Source: Flavobacteriaceae bacterium (lineage in GTDB: Bacteria; Bacteroidota; Bacteroidia; Flavobacteriales; Flavobacteriaceae). From it: 64,000 nucleotides of DNA. The stretch covers positions 1-64,000 of the forward strand of contig CANKZI010000015.1 of the NCBI GenBank assembly GCA_947488595.1. Direction: 5' to 3'. The position numbers were made by a program, and so were the translations under genes. Shown here piece after piece: positions 24,510-32,651 of this stretch; within the stretch, counting starts at the first letter, position 1; the number at the start of each line of letters is the position of its first letter. The notes under the pieces were generated by a model. The model did no database searches and was not told where the DNA came from. It was given only the letters and a program-made list of their open reading frames with translations.

Positions 24510-26447
24510 ATGACAAAGAAGTTATGCTTACTTTTCCTCTCTTTAGTTTCCTTTGCGGTTGTAGCACAAAAGAAAAAAATAGTCAATCAAAATAGTACCC
24601 AAAGTATGCCTTCAGGCAGCAATCCTGCAGCCAGTAAAACCACTGCAGATAAAGCACCGAAAGCAACAATAGACCTGTATAAAGTCATTTCGCTGACCCG
24701 TGATACCACGTATATCGATACCTCATTAAGCATCAAAAAAGAGTATATTTTTAATTATTTGCGCAAAGATAATTTTGGACTTTTATCGGGTTCCAACGAA
24801 GCACAAACCTACAATACCTTGCAATACAGCTTGAATGAATTTTCGCCCTATCCCGAATTTGGTTTCAAAGCCAAGCACTTTTTTTATAAAGAAGTCAATG
24901 ACATTAATTATTATTCGGTGCCCACACCACTAACCGAATTGTATTTTAAAACCGTCATGAAGCAAGGGCAATCTTTAGACGCTTTTATTACACTCAATAC
25001 TTCCGAAAGGCTTAATTTTTCAATCGCATACAAAGGCGTTCGCTCGTTAGGAAAATATGTCAACCAACTCTCCAGCTCTGGAAATTTTAGGTTTACAACA
25101 GCTTACAATACCAAAAACAAAAGGTATTTTCTCAAAGCCCATTTCACTGCACAAGACTTGCTGAACCAAGAAAATGGAGGCATCGTTGATACCAATGATT
25201 TTGAAAGTGGTGATGCTAATTACAAAGATCGCGCAAGGCTCGAAGTATTTTTAACCGATGCACAATCGCTCCTCAAAGGCAATCGGTATTTTATAGACCA
25301 CAGCTTTAGATTCAACAAAATCGAATCCGAAAACAACTTGTATTTTACACACCAATTTAATTTTGAAAATAAATTTTTCGAATTTGAACAACAAACCATT
25401 GCTCCACGTTTGGGCGATTCGTATGTGCCAAGTAATATTTTCGACAAAACCCGATACAACCGATTGTACAATAAAGTGGGTGTGGTTTATGAAAATAAAA
25501 CCGTGGGTGAATTCCAGTTTTTTGTTGACGCTTTTGATTATAATTACTACTACAATTCGGTTATCGTGAATGACGATGGCGTGATTCCGAGTTCAATCAA
25601 TGACAAGATTAACACTTTGGGCGGACAATACACCTACCAAAAAAACAAATGGAATGGCAAAGCAATTTTTGCCAACTCGATTACTGATCAGGATTTGTCC
25701 AATTTGGATGTATCCTTAAATTATCAAATCAACGGCGACAATACCATTGCGTTCCAATACCAAAAAATCAATAAATTGCCCAATCATATTTACAATTTAT
25801 TCCAAAGTAGTTACATCAATTACAACTGGTATAACGATTTCAAAAACGAAAAAATCAATAACATCGAAGTCAAAGCCGAAACCCAATGGGGAGTTGCATC
25901 CCTACAATTTTCAACCTTCGACGATCAGTTGTATTTTAGCAACGATGATACCACCGGGGCCGTTTTGTTGGTCACACCAAAACAATTCGAAAGCACAATC
26001 AATTATGTGTCTTTGAAAGTGCAAAAAGAATTCAAATTCTGGAAACTGGCCTTAGACAACACCATTTTGTACCAAAAGGCAGATCAGAGCCAAAACATTC
26101 TCAACGTACCTCAAATTGTAACGCGCAACACTTTTTATTTTAGCGATCACTTGTTTAAAAAAGCGATGTTTTTGCAAACGGGATTCACGCTCAACTATTT
26201 TACCAATTATTTTGCCAATGATTATAACCCCGTAATTGGTGAGTTTTATGTCCAGAATAAAAAAGAAATTGGTGCTTTTCCAATGATTGATTTTTTTGTC
26301 AATGCTAAAATCCGCCAAACCCGAATTTACCTCAAAGCCGAGCATTTTAACTCCGCAATGACCGGCAATACCTTTTATGCTGCGCCCAATTATCCGTACA
26401 GAGATTTTTTGGTGCGTTTTGGATTGGTGTGGAATTTCTTTCAATAA
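24510..26447 (+). CDS. Putative porin (Bacteroidota outer membrane beta-barrel)
   Basis: The product (645 residues from this ATG) has a signal peptide (MTKKLCLLFLSLVSFAVVAQ) and a short Ser/Ala-rich linker. The remainder is a long, aromatic-rich alternating region typical of a large outer-membrane barrel, ending DFLVRFGLVWNFFQ with a terminal aromatic strand. This fits the 'putative porin' family of Flavobacteriaceae, with no known substrate. The alternative ATG at 24501 adds three residues but sits too close to the predicted transcription start. It stands alone; the following gene is about 140 bp away, across a repeat element. Confidence 0.82.
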   Translation: MTKKLCLLFLSLVSFAVVAQKKKIVNQNSTQSMPSGSNPAASKTTADKAPKATIDLYKVISLTRDTTYIDTSLSIKKEYIFNYLRKDNFGLLSGSNEAQTYNTLQYSLNEFSPYPEFGFKAKHFFYKEVNDINYYSVPTPLTELYFKTVMKQGQSLDAFITLNTSERLNFSIAYKGVRSLGKYVNQLSSSGNFRFTTAYNTKNKRYFLKAHFTAQDLLNQENGGIVDTNDFESGDANYKDRARLEVFLTDAQSLLKGNRYFIDHSFRFNKIESENNLYFTHQFNFENKFFEFEQQTIAPRLGDSYVPSNIFDKTRYNRLYNKVGVVYENKTVGEFQFFVDAFDYNYYYNSVIVNDDGVIPSSINDKINTLGGQYTYQKNKWNGKAIFANSITDQDLSNLDVSLNYQINGDNTIAFQYQKINKLPNHIYNLFQSSYINYNWYNDFKNEKINNIEVKAETQWGVASLQFSTFDDQLYFSNDDTTGAVLLVTPKQFESTINYVSLKVQKEFKFWKLALDNTILYQKADQSQNILNVPQIVTRNTFYFSDHLFKKAMFLQTGFTLNYFTNYFANDYNPVIGEFYVQNKKEIGAFPMIDFFVNAKIRQTRIYLKAEHFNSAMTGNTFYAAPNYPYRDFLVRFGLVWNFFQ

Positions 26448-26455
26448 TTGTATGG

Positions 26456-26533
26456 CGAATGGCCGGGCTTTCCGCTGTATCTTTGTCCCACTAAAGGAGT
26501 GAGCCAAAGGATGCCGCTGTAATCCCTATCGCA
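26456..26533 (-). repeat. Structured intergenic repeat element, copy B (shortened, reverse orientation)
   Basis: The block starts GCGA and ends TCGC and contains GGGCTTTCCGCTGTA followed later by CCGCTGTAATCCCTATCGC. In reverse complement these correspond to the AGGGATTGAAGTGAAAAGCCC part of copy A (8041-8170). It fills the gap between the porin and exonuclease genes. A TATCTTTG within it (26479-26486) resembles a promoter and could drive the next gene. Confidence 0.55.
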
Positions 26534-26584
26534 AAATGAGGCGACAATTGTAATGGTATTTTACATTTATCAAAAATTGAATAT

Positions 26585-27073
26585 ATGACCTTTACTGCAA
26601 TAGATTTTGAAACCGCCACAGGTCACCATCACAGCGCTTGTGCGGTTGGTATCGTTACCGTAGAAAATAGCGTGATTGTCGAAGAATATTATACTTTGAT
26701 CCAGCCGCCCAATAACGAATATTGGTACCAAAACGTGATGGTTCATGGCATAAAACCCATTCATACTTTAAACGAAAAAACTTTTGATGGATTGTTTTCT
26801 GAAATTCAAAAGCGATTGTATGGCAAAACCATTGTTGCACATAATGAACAGTTTGACCGCAATGTGTTGGCCAAAACCATGAAATATTATGGGTTGTATT
26901 ATGACGAATTGGAAATTGCGGACCGCTGGGAATGTACCTGCAAAATTTATCGCGCCAAAGGCTATAAACCTGCAAATTTAAAATATTGTAGTGAACGCAA
27001 CAACATTCAACTGAACCATCATGACGCATTGTCCGATGCCAGGGCTTGCGCCAAATTGTATTTGTTGCAATAA
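26585..27073 (+). CDS. DnaQ-like 3'-5' exonuclease
   Basis: A 162-residue DEDDh exonuclease of the DNA polymerase III epsilon type. The metal ligands are visible: Asp7 and Glu9 in AIDFET, Asp91 in HNEQFDRN, His146 in NHHDALSDA and Asp151. The whole protein is one exonuclease domain without the BRCT or GIY-YIG partner of longer homologues. It may act in proofreading, repair or RNA turnover. Spacing of 72 bp to the DUF2851 gene suggests possible co-transcription. Confidence 0.9.
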   Translation: MTFTAIDFETATGHHHSACAVGIVTVENSVIVEEYYTLIQPPNNEYWYQNVMVHGIKPIHTLNEKTFDGLFSEIQKRLYGKTIVAHNEQFDRNVLAKTMKYYGLYYDELEIADRWECTCKIYRAKGYKPANLKYCSERNNIQLNHHDALSDARACAKLYLLQ

Positions 27074-27145
27074 TTTTTTTTGATTTAAAAAAATATATTA
27101 CTTTAGTGACTTCAACGCCATACAATTATAATCGACGCCAAAGCC

Positions 27146-28417
27146 ATGAAAGAAGCCTTTCTTCATTATTTATGGAAATTCAAAAAATTCGACCTTACGA
27201 ATTTAAAAACCACCAACAATCAACCCATTGTTATTATTAACGTTGGCCAATACCTTCAATTGGCTGGCCCCGATTTTTTTAATGCCCAAGTCAGTATTGC
27301 CAATCAAAAATGGGCTGGCAATGTTGAAATTCATCTCAAATCTTCAGATTGGTATTTGCACCATCATGAAAAAGATACCGCTTATGATAATGTGATTTTG
27401 CATGTGGTTTGGCAACACGACACCGATATCTTCAGAAAAAACAATACCGAAATTCCGGTGCTCGAACTCAAAAATTATGTTTCGAGTGAGACCATTAAAA
27501 ATTATCAAGTTTTATTGCAACCCAAAAGTTGGATTTACTGCGAAAAACAAATGGCTACAATCGATACTTTTATTTTAAAAAATTGGCAAGAGCGTTTGTT
27601 TTTTGAGCGATTAGAACGCAAGTCAAAAACAATTCAACAATTGCTTGATGAAGCAAACCAAGATTGGGAAGTGGTTTTATTTTGTCTTTTGGCAAAAAAT
27701 TTTGGACTGAACACCAATGGACTGGCATTTATGAAAATAGCACAATCCATTCCGTTTGCCGTACTGCGAAAAGAAAGTTTTGATTTGCAAAATCTCGAAG
27801 CACTTTTGTTAGGAAGCGCTGGATTATTGAATGATGACAAGCAGGATCGTTATTTTAATGATTTAAAACTTCGATTTCAATATTTGATGCACAAATACCA
27901 ATTTGACTACAATTGGAATGTTTCGGTATCGTTTTTTAAACACCGCCCAGATAATTTTCCGACGATACGATTGGTGCAATTGGCACAATTGTACCACAGT
28001 CAACAACAATTATTTCAGACAATCATAAACATAGATAGTGCGCAAAAAGCCTATGAAGTTTTTAATATTGCCGCTTCAGATTATTGGCAAACACATTATG
28101 TTTTTGACAAAGCAAGTCCGAAGAAAACAAAAAAACTTTCGCAATCATTTTTAGATTTAATGCTCATTAATACAATTTTACCCATTCAGTTTACTTATGC
28201 ACAAACACAAGGCAAGTCGATAACCGATAAGAATATTGCCATGTTGGATGGTATTGCTGCTGAAAACAATGCCGTAATTCAAAAATTTGCTACTTTTGGA
28301 GTTACAGCCATAAGCGCTTTTGAATCCCAAGCCTTACTGCAGCTCAAAAGTGAATATTGCGATTATGGTAAATGTTTGTCATGTGCAATTGGTATGGAAT
28401 TATTGAAAAGTAATTAG
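27146..28417 (+). CDS. DUF2851 family protein
   Basis: A 423-residue protein of the Bacteroidota DUF2851 family, with no known function. It starts MKEAFLHYLWKFKKFD, carries AGNVEIHLKSSDWYLHHHEKD (about residues 57-77), and ends in a cysteine cluster YCDYGKCLSCAIG that looks like a metal site or Fe-S-like cluster. No signal peptide or membrane segment. It sits between the exonuclease and PspC-like genes. The His- and Cys-rich features suggest a metal-dependent or nucleic-acid-associated enzyme, but that is speculation. Confidence 0.88.
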   Translation: MKEAFLHYLWKFKKFDLTNLKTTNNQPIVIINVGQYLQLAGPDFFNAQVSIANQKWAGNVEIHLKSSDWYLHHHEKDTAYDNVILHVVWQHDTDIFRKNNTEIPVLELKNYVSSETIKNYQVLLQPKSWIYCEKQMATIDTFILKNWQERLFFERLERKSKTIQQLLDEANQDWEVVLFCLLAKNFGLNTNGLAFMKIAQSIPFAVLRKESFDLQNLEALLLGSAGLLNDDKQDRYFNDLKLRFQYLMHKYQFDYNWNVSVSFFKHRPDNFPTIRLVQLAQLYHSQQQLFQTIINIDSAQKAYEVFNIAASDYWQTHYVFDKASPKKTKKLSQSFLDLMLINTILPIQFTYAQTQGKSITDKNIAMLDGIAAENNAVIQKFATFGVTAISAFESQALLQLKSEYCDYGKCLSCAIGMELLKSN

Positions 28418-28470
28418 ATAATTAGATGATTTGTTTGATTAACAGCGAAAATGTGTAAATTTACAATTAA

Positions 28471-28503
28471 CCAACACCCAACACCCAACATCCAACACCC
28501 AAA
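28471..28503. repeat. Heptamer tandem array before the PspC-like gene
   Basis: Four 7-nt units (CCAACAC, CCAACAC, CCAACAT, CCAACAC) plus a partial unit end exactly at the ATG (28504). Compare the arrays at 17893, 19291 and 41374. Confidence 0.6.
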
Positions 28504-28731
28504 ATGCGATTTGTACTCCGACTCAAGTATTTTTTCGAAAAGCATGGTTTCAACGCTTCGGCACGATTGGCAGACCGTTTGGGCATGCGCGCCAGTAGCG
28601 TGCGATTGTTTTTTATTTACATTTCGTTTGTGACCGCCGGACTCTGGTTTGGCGTTTATCTTACGCTAGCATTTTGGATTAGATTGAAAGATTTAATTCG
28701 CGCCAAAAGAAGTTCTGTTTTCGATTTATAA
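28504..28731 (+). CDS. PspC-domain-like small protein
   Basis: A 75-residue protein with the PspC-like pattern of Flavobacteria: a basic cytoplasmic start (MRFVLRLKYFFEKHGFNA), a helix-like LADRLGMRASSVRLFF, then one transmembrane segment (FIYISFVTAGLWFGVYLTLAFW, about residues 37-58) and a basic tail. It is too short for the two-helix PspC of Proteobacteria. Its role may be envelope-stress signalling. It lies 23 bp before the helix-hairpin-helix gene and right after the heptamer array. Confidence 0.75.
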   Translation: MRFVLRLKYFFEKHGFNASARLADRLGMRASSVRLFFIYISFVTAGLWFGVYLTLAFWIRLKDLIRAKRSSVFDL

Positions 28732-28754
28732 ACGCCATTTTAAAAACTTTATTT

Positions 28755-29636
28755 ATGCCATCTACGCCAATCAAAACTTATTTTACCTTTACTACTGCAC
28801 AAAGAAGCGGTGTTTTATTGCTCTTATCGCTAATGCTTTTCTTACAGCTTATTTATTATTTTGTAGACTTTTCAGTAGCGGATAAAGCATCCGCCGTAAA
28901 GCAAAATTGGCTTTCGTTGCAAACCGAAATTGATAGTTTGAAACAGGAGCAATTCAATTATGTTCCCAAGATATACCCATTCAATCCTAATTTTATAACC
29001 GATTTTAAAGCTTATAAACTGGGCATGTCTGTTGCCGAAATCGATCGTTTATTGGCGTTTCGGGCAACCAATAAATACGTGAATTCAGCACAAGAATTTC
29101 AAAATGTGACCAAAGTATCCGATTCCTTGCTGCAAGTTATTGCGCCTTATTTTAAATTTCCCGATTGGGTCAATAAGAAAAATAAAAGTAATGATGTGGC
29201 TTATGAAAATCGCTATAATCATGAAAAACCAAAAGTGATTTTGAAAGACATCAACTTGGCAACACAAGAAGATTTGATGAAAATTTATGGCATAGGACCA
29301 GCTTTGTCAGAGAGAATCTTGAAAGAAAAAGACAAGTTGGGAGGTTTTGTTGCTATGGAACAAATGCAGTTCATTTGGGGATTATCACCAGAAGTTATCG
29401 AAAACATAAATAAGTATTTTAGAATCATTACGGTGCCAACAGTTCCGAAATTAAAAATAAACAGCGCTTCCATAAAAGAGTTGATGCAATTTCCTTATTT
29501 TAAATATGCGTTGGCCAAAGAAATTGTGACTTACAGAAGCATGAATGGGCAATTGAAAAACGCTGAGGATTTGGTAAAAATTAATGGTTTTCCTGTTGAT
29601 AAAATACAAATAATTGCCTTATATTTGGAATTCTAA
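28755..29636 (+). CDS. Helix-hairpin-helix protein with N-terminal membrane anchor
   Basis: A 293-residue protein: a single transmembrane segment near residues 17-37 (SGVLLLLSLMLFLQLIYYF), then repeated HhH-type DNA-binding motifs of the ComEA kind, best seen in INLATQEDLMKIYGIGPAL (about 167-185), with two more degenerate copies (about 85-110 and 235-285). ComEA-like proteins bind DNA at the membrane during uptake; whether this one serves competence is unknown. Same direction as the PspC-like gene and probably in one transcript with it and the acyl-CoA dehydrogenase gene. Confidence 0.85.
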   Translation: MPSTPIKTYFTFTTAQRSGVLLLLSLMLFLQLIYYFVDFSVADKASAVKQNWLSLQTEIDSLKQEQFNYVPKIYPFNPNFITDFKAYKLGMSVAEIDRLLAFRATNKYVNSAQEFQNVTKVSDSLLQVIAPYFKFPDWVNKKNKSNDVAYENRYNHEKPKVILKDINLATQEDLMKIYGIGPALSERILKEKDKLGGFVAMEQMQFIWGLSPEVIENINKYFRIITVPTVPKLKINSASIKELMQFPYFKYALAKEIVTYRSMNGQLKNAEDLVKINGFPVDKIQIIALYLEF

Positions 29637-29662
29637 AAAAATAAGATAAAATAGCCCCGTCA

Positions 29663-30832
29663 ATGAATTCAATTTACTTTACAGAAGAGCATGAATTATT
29701 TAGAAAAAGTTTAAAAGATTTTTTACAAAAAGAAGTAGTTCCTCACATTGAAAAATGGGAAAAAACAGGAACCATTGAGCGTTTTATTTGGAAAAAATTT
29801 GGCGAAATGGGTTTCTTCGGAATTAATTACCCCGAAGTTTACGGAGGTTTAAATTTAGATTTATTTTACAGTGTTGTTTTTTTAGAAGAACTTCAGAAAA
29901 TTAAATCAGGCGGTTTTGCAGCTGCAATGTGGGCACATGCTTATTTAGCAATGACGCATTTGAATGCAGAGGGAAGCGAAAAAATTAAGCAAGATTATCT
30001 AGCTCCAAGTATTTTAGGCGAAAAAATTGGCGCATTATGTGTTAGTGAGCCTTTTGGCGGCAGCGATGTCGCTGGAATGAGAACAACTGCAATTAAAAAT
30101 GGAGATAAATACATTATAAATGGTTCAAAAACTTTTATAACCAATGGTGTTTATGCAGATTATTATATAGTTGCGGCTAAATCAAGTCCAGATAAAGGAA
30201 ATAAAGGCATCAGCATATTTTTGGTGGACACGAATTTAAAAGGAGTTTCTGCTACAAAATTAGATAAATTAGGCTGGCGCGCCTCTGACACTGCAGAAAT
30301 TGCATTTGACAATGTTGAAATTGCAGCAGAAAACTTAATGGGTGAAGAAGGAAAAGGTTTTCCTTATATCATGCAACATTTTGCCTTTGAACGATTGATA
30401 ATGGCAGTTAATGCCCATGCAAGTGCCGAGTTTGCCATCGAATATACCATAGATTACATGGCCAATCGTGAGGCTTTTGGCACAACAATTAATAAGTTTC
30501 AGGCGCTTCGCCACACAATGGCCGACCACGCTACCGAGGTTGAACATTGCAAAATATTTAATTATGCCGCAGTAGCGAGGTTAAATAAAGGCGAGTATGT
30601 GGTTAAAGAAGCCACTATGGCAAAACTGAAATCGACCAAAGTGGCAGACGATACCATTTACAGTTGTTTGCAAATGCTTGGTGGTTATGGTTATATGGAA
30701 GAATATCCGTTGGCACGTTTGCTTAGAGACAGTCGTTTAGGTCCAATAGGCGGAGGGACATCTGAAATTTTACGAGAAATTTTAGCAAAAATGATCATCG
30801 ATAATCAAAATTATACACCAGCGGTGAAATAA
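29663..30832 (+). CDS. Acyl-CoA dehydrogenase family protein
   Basis: A 389-residue FAD enzyme with the usual three-domain layout: an N-terminal helical domain, a middle beta domain with LCVSEPFGGSDVAGMRTTA near 122-140, and a C-terminal helical domain with AFGTTINKFQALRHTMADHATEVE near 272-295. GGYGYMEEYPLARLLRD (340-356) is the region of the catalytic and FAD contacts. Substrate chain length cannot be judged from sequence. It lies 26 bp after the HhH gene. Confidence 0.92.
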   Translation: MNSIYFTEEHELFRKSLKDFLQKEVVPHIEKWEKTGTIERFIWKKFGEMGFFGINYPEVYGGLNLDLFYSVVFLEELQKIKSGGFAAAMWAHAYLAMTHLNAEGSEKIKQDYLAPSILGEKIGALCVSEPFGGSDVAGMRTTAIKNGDKYIINGSKTFITNGVYADYYIVAAKSSPDKGNKGISIFLVDTNLKGVSATKLDKLGWRASDTAEIAFDNVEIAAENLMGEEGKGFPYIMQHFAFERLIMAVNAHASAEFAIEYTIDYMANREAFGTTINKFQALRHTMADHATEVEHCKIFNYAAVARLNKGEYVVKEATMAKLKSTKVADDTIYSCLQMLGGYGYMEEYPLARLLRDSRLGPIGGGTSEILREILAKMIIDNQNYTPAVK

Positions 30833-30868
30833 TTTATAATTTATAACTCCTTATTCAAAATTAATAGT

Positions 30869-30876
30869 TAGTTTTG
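30869..30876 (+). promoter_or_regulatory. Promoter -7 element of rpsU
   Basis: TAGTTTTG matches the consensus. The leader to the ATG is about 25 nt and includes the Shine-Dalgarno. Confidence 0.55.
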
Positions 30877-30889
30877 CATCCTTAACGAG

Positions 30890-30897
30890 AGGAGGTG
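30890..30897 (+). promoter_or_regulatory. Strong Shine-Dalgarno of rpsU
   Basis: AGGAGGTG is fully complementary to the 16S rRNA 3' end (CACCTCCT) and lies 8 nt before the ATG at 30906. Other genes in the window lack such sites. Published work on Flavobacterium johnsoniae links bS21 to occlusion of the anti-Shine-Dalgarno and to SD-dependent control of rpsU. Confidence 0.88.
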
Positions 30898-30905
30898 TCT
30901 ATATT

Positions 30906-31100
30906 ATGTTAATTATACCAATTAAAGACGGAGAAAATATCGATAGAGCATTAAAGCGCTACAAAAGAAAATTTGATAAAACAGGAACTGTTCGTCAGTT
31001 GCGTGCACGTCAAGCATTTATCAAGCCTTCTGTAACCCACAGGATGAAAATCCAAAAAGCGGCTTACATCCAGAACATGAGAGACAATTTGGAAAGTTAG
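30906..31100 (+). CDS. rpsU: 30S ribosomal protein bS21
   Basis: A 64-residue small-subunit protein, basic and helical, with the family pattern IPIKDGENIDRALKRYKRKF and QAFIKPSVTHRM. In Bacteroidota bS21 helps hide the 16S 3' end, so this gene's strong Shine-Dalgarno is expected to be read mainly by ribosomes that lack bS21, giving feedback control. It starts the ribosome-related block; xerC and hpf follow. Confidence 0.97.
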   Translation: MLIIPIKDGENIDRALKRYKRKFDKTGTVRQLRARQAFIKPSVTHRMKIQKAAYIQNMRDNLES

Positions 31101-31120
31101 TAGTAACTTTTTTAAAATAC

Positions 31121-31170
31121 AAACCGTTAGTCATTAAAGTTTAATACCTTTGATACTAACGGTTTTTTTT
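31121..31170 (+). terminator. Terminator of rpsU with a 23-nt loop
   Basis: AAACCGTTAGT (31121-31131) pairs perfectly with ACTAACGGTTT (31155-31165), followed by T to 31170. The loop carries the xerC -7 element (31145-31152). Confidence 0.88.
31145..31152 (+). promoter_or_regulatory. Promoter -7 element of xerC inside the rpsU terminator loop
   Basis: TACCTTTG is a consensus match. Transcription would start near 31156, in the descending arm of the hairpin, 15 nt before the ATG at 31171. Confidence 0.55.
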
Positions 31171-32067
31171 ATGAAAAATGATAAAGATGCATTTAGGGAT
31201 TATTTGCAAAAAGAAAAGAATTATTCTGATCATACAGTAACGGCTTATTGCGATGATTTGGACTTTTTTGCGCATTATTTGGTCACTACTTTTGATCAAG
31301 AAGCGCTTTCGGAGGTCAATTACAGTCAAATTAGAAGTTGGATTGTATCGCTCGTGGATGCCGGAATTTCAAACACTTCGGTGAACCGGAAAATAGCTTC
31401 TTTAAAGGCCTTCTACCGATTCTTATTGAAAATTAAAGCGATTGAGGCCAATCCTTTGGTAAAGCACAAATCATTAAAAACACCAAAAAAAATACAGATT
31501 CCGTTTTCAGAACAAGAGTTAACTGCGGTGCTCGGTGCATTGCATTTTCCGCAAGGATTTGAAGGTATCCGCGACAAATTAATTATTGATCTTTTTTATA
31601 GTACTGGAATAAGAAGAACAGAATTGATTCATTTAAAAGTCAACAATATTAATTTTTCAAGTGCTACTTTGAAGGTTTTAGGCAAAAGAAACAAAGAAAG
31701 GTTGTTGCCGATACTCCCAATTATTTCACAACAATTTCAGACGTACGTTGCAGAACGCGCTTGTTTAGAGGAAATTAAAGATTCAGACTATTTTTTTCTA
31801 ACGTTAAAAGGTATTAAAATGAATGATTCGCTTGTGTATCGATTAATAAATAACTACTTTAGTAATGTTTCCGAAAAGGTAAAAAAGAGTCCGCATATCC
31901 TGCGACATACTTTTGCTACTCACTTGCTTAACAATGGAGCAGATTTAAATTCAGTGAAAGAATTATTGGGACACTCAAGTTTGGCATCGACACAAGTTTA
32001 TACCCATAGCAGTTTGTTAGAACTCAAAAAAGTATACGGTGATGCACATCCTCGAAATCAAAAATAG
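31171..32067 (+). CDS. xerC: XerC-type tyrosine recombinase
   Basis: A 298-residue site-specific recombinase. The N-terminal core-binding domain spans about 1-95 and the catalytic domain the rest. The active-site residues are Arg148 (STGIRRTEL), Lys172 (GKRNKER), His242 and Arg245 (HILRHTFATHLL), His268 (LGHSS) and Tyr277 (STQVYTH). It has the length of Xer proteins that resolve chromosome dimers at dif, and its placement between rpsU and hpf is seen widely in Flavobacteria (recalled). Earlier in-frame TTG at 31150 lies inside the promoter and is rejected. The protein could be XerC or XerD; the symbol is by position. Confidence 0.9.
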   Translation: MKNDKDAFRDYLQKEKNYSDHTVTAYCDDLDFFAHYLVTTFDQEALSEVNYSQIRSWIVSLVDAGISNTSVNRKIASLKAFYRFLLKIKAIEANPLVKHKSLKTPKKIQIPFSEQELTAVLGALHFPQGFEGIRDKLIIDLFYSTGIRRTELIHLKVNNINFSSATLKVLGKRNKERLLPILPIISQQFQTYVAERACLEEIKDSDYFFLTLKGIKMNDSLVYRLINNYFSNVSEKVKKSPHILRHTFATHLLNNGADLNSVKELLGHSSLASTQVYTHSSLLELKKVYGDAHPRNQK

Positions 32068-32100
32068 TTCGGTAATGTATAACCAAATAAAATATCGATT

Positions 32101-32403
32101 ATGAAGGTAAATGTTCACGCAGTTAACTTTACTGTTGACAAAAAGCTAGTAGATTTTGTTCAAGACCGAATGGACAAATTAGAGAAGTATTATGATAAAG
32201 TTGTTTCGTCAGACGTCTTTTTGAAAGTAGAAAAGACGAGTGACAAGGAAAATAAAATTGTAGAAATTAAAATTCATGTTCCGGGAGATGATTTTATGGT
32301 AAAAAAACAATGCAAAACATTTGAAGAAGCAGTGGAGCAATCGGCAGAATCTCTGGAGCGTTTATTGGTAAAAAGGAAAGAAAAAATAAGAACGCATATT
32401 TAA
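32101..32403 (+). CDS. hpf: Ribosome hibernation promoting factor
   Basis: A 100-residue short-type HPF/RaiA protein: MKVNVHAVNFTVDKKLVDFVQDRMDKLEKYYDKV with the beta-alpha core and the basic C-terminal RLLVKRKEKIRTHI. It binds the small subunit to stabilise inactive ribosomes. No long-form C-terminal dimerisation domain is present. It lies 33 bp after xerC with no promoter between, so it is probably co-transcribed with it. Confidence 0.94.
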   Translation: MKVNVHAVNFTVDKKLVDFVQDRMDKLEKYYDKVVSSDVFLKVEKTSDKENKIVEIKIHVPGDDFMVKKQCKTFEEAVEQSAESLERLLVKRKEKIRTHI

Positions 32404-32426
32404 ACTAAATTTTTTATAAAAATGTT

Positions 32427-32456
32427 TTGTTTAAAAAACAAAAAGATATACATTTG
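32427..32456 (+). promoter_or_regulatory. Promoter of the tRNA-tuf operon
   Basis: TTG (32427-32429) and TACATTTG (32449-32456), 19 bp apart, match the -33/-7 consensus. Predicted start near 32460. Confidence 0.62.
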
Positions 32457-32457
32457 C

Positions 32458-32485
32458 AGTCCGTTAGAAATAGCGGGCTTTTTTT
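32458..32485 (+). terminator. Terminator-like hairpin between hpf and the tRNA genes
   Basis: AGTCCGTT (32458-32465) pairs with AGCGGGCT (32472-32479; two G-T pairs), followed by TTTTTT to 32485. It could end the hpf transcript or, being at the very start of the tRNA transcript, act as an attenuator. Confidence 0.55.
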
Positions 32486-32494
32486 ATTGTTATT

Positions 32495-32568
32495 GCCAGC
32501 GTAGCTCAGTTGGCTAGAGCAGCTGATTTGTAATCAGCAGGTCGTGGGTTCGAGTCCCTCCGCCGGCT
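32495..32568 (+). tRNA. tRNA-Thr (anticodon TGT)
   Basis: Cloverleaf: acceptor GCCAGCG with CGCCGGC, D-stem GCTC/GAGC, anticodon arm GCTGA-TTTGTAA-TCAGC giving TGT, and T-arm GTGGG-TTCGAGT-CCCTC. The acceptor has an A4-C69 mismatch and the T-stem a T-T mismatch. CCA is not encoded. Confidence 0.92.
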
Positions 32569-32651
32569 CTGGAAAATTGTTGATATTAAAGTACTCTGTT
32601 TGTTCTAAAACATTCGAATACATGTGATTAAAACTGCAATAATGAAAAAGA

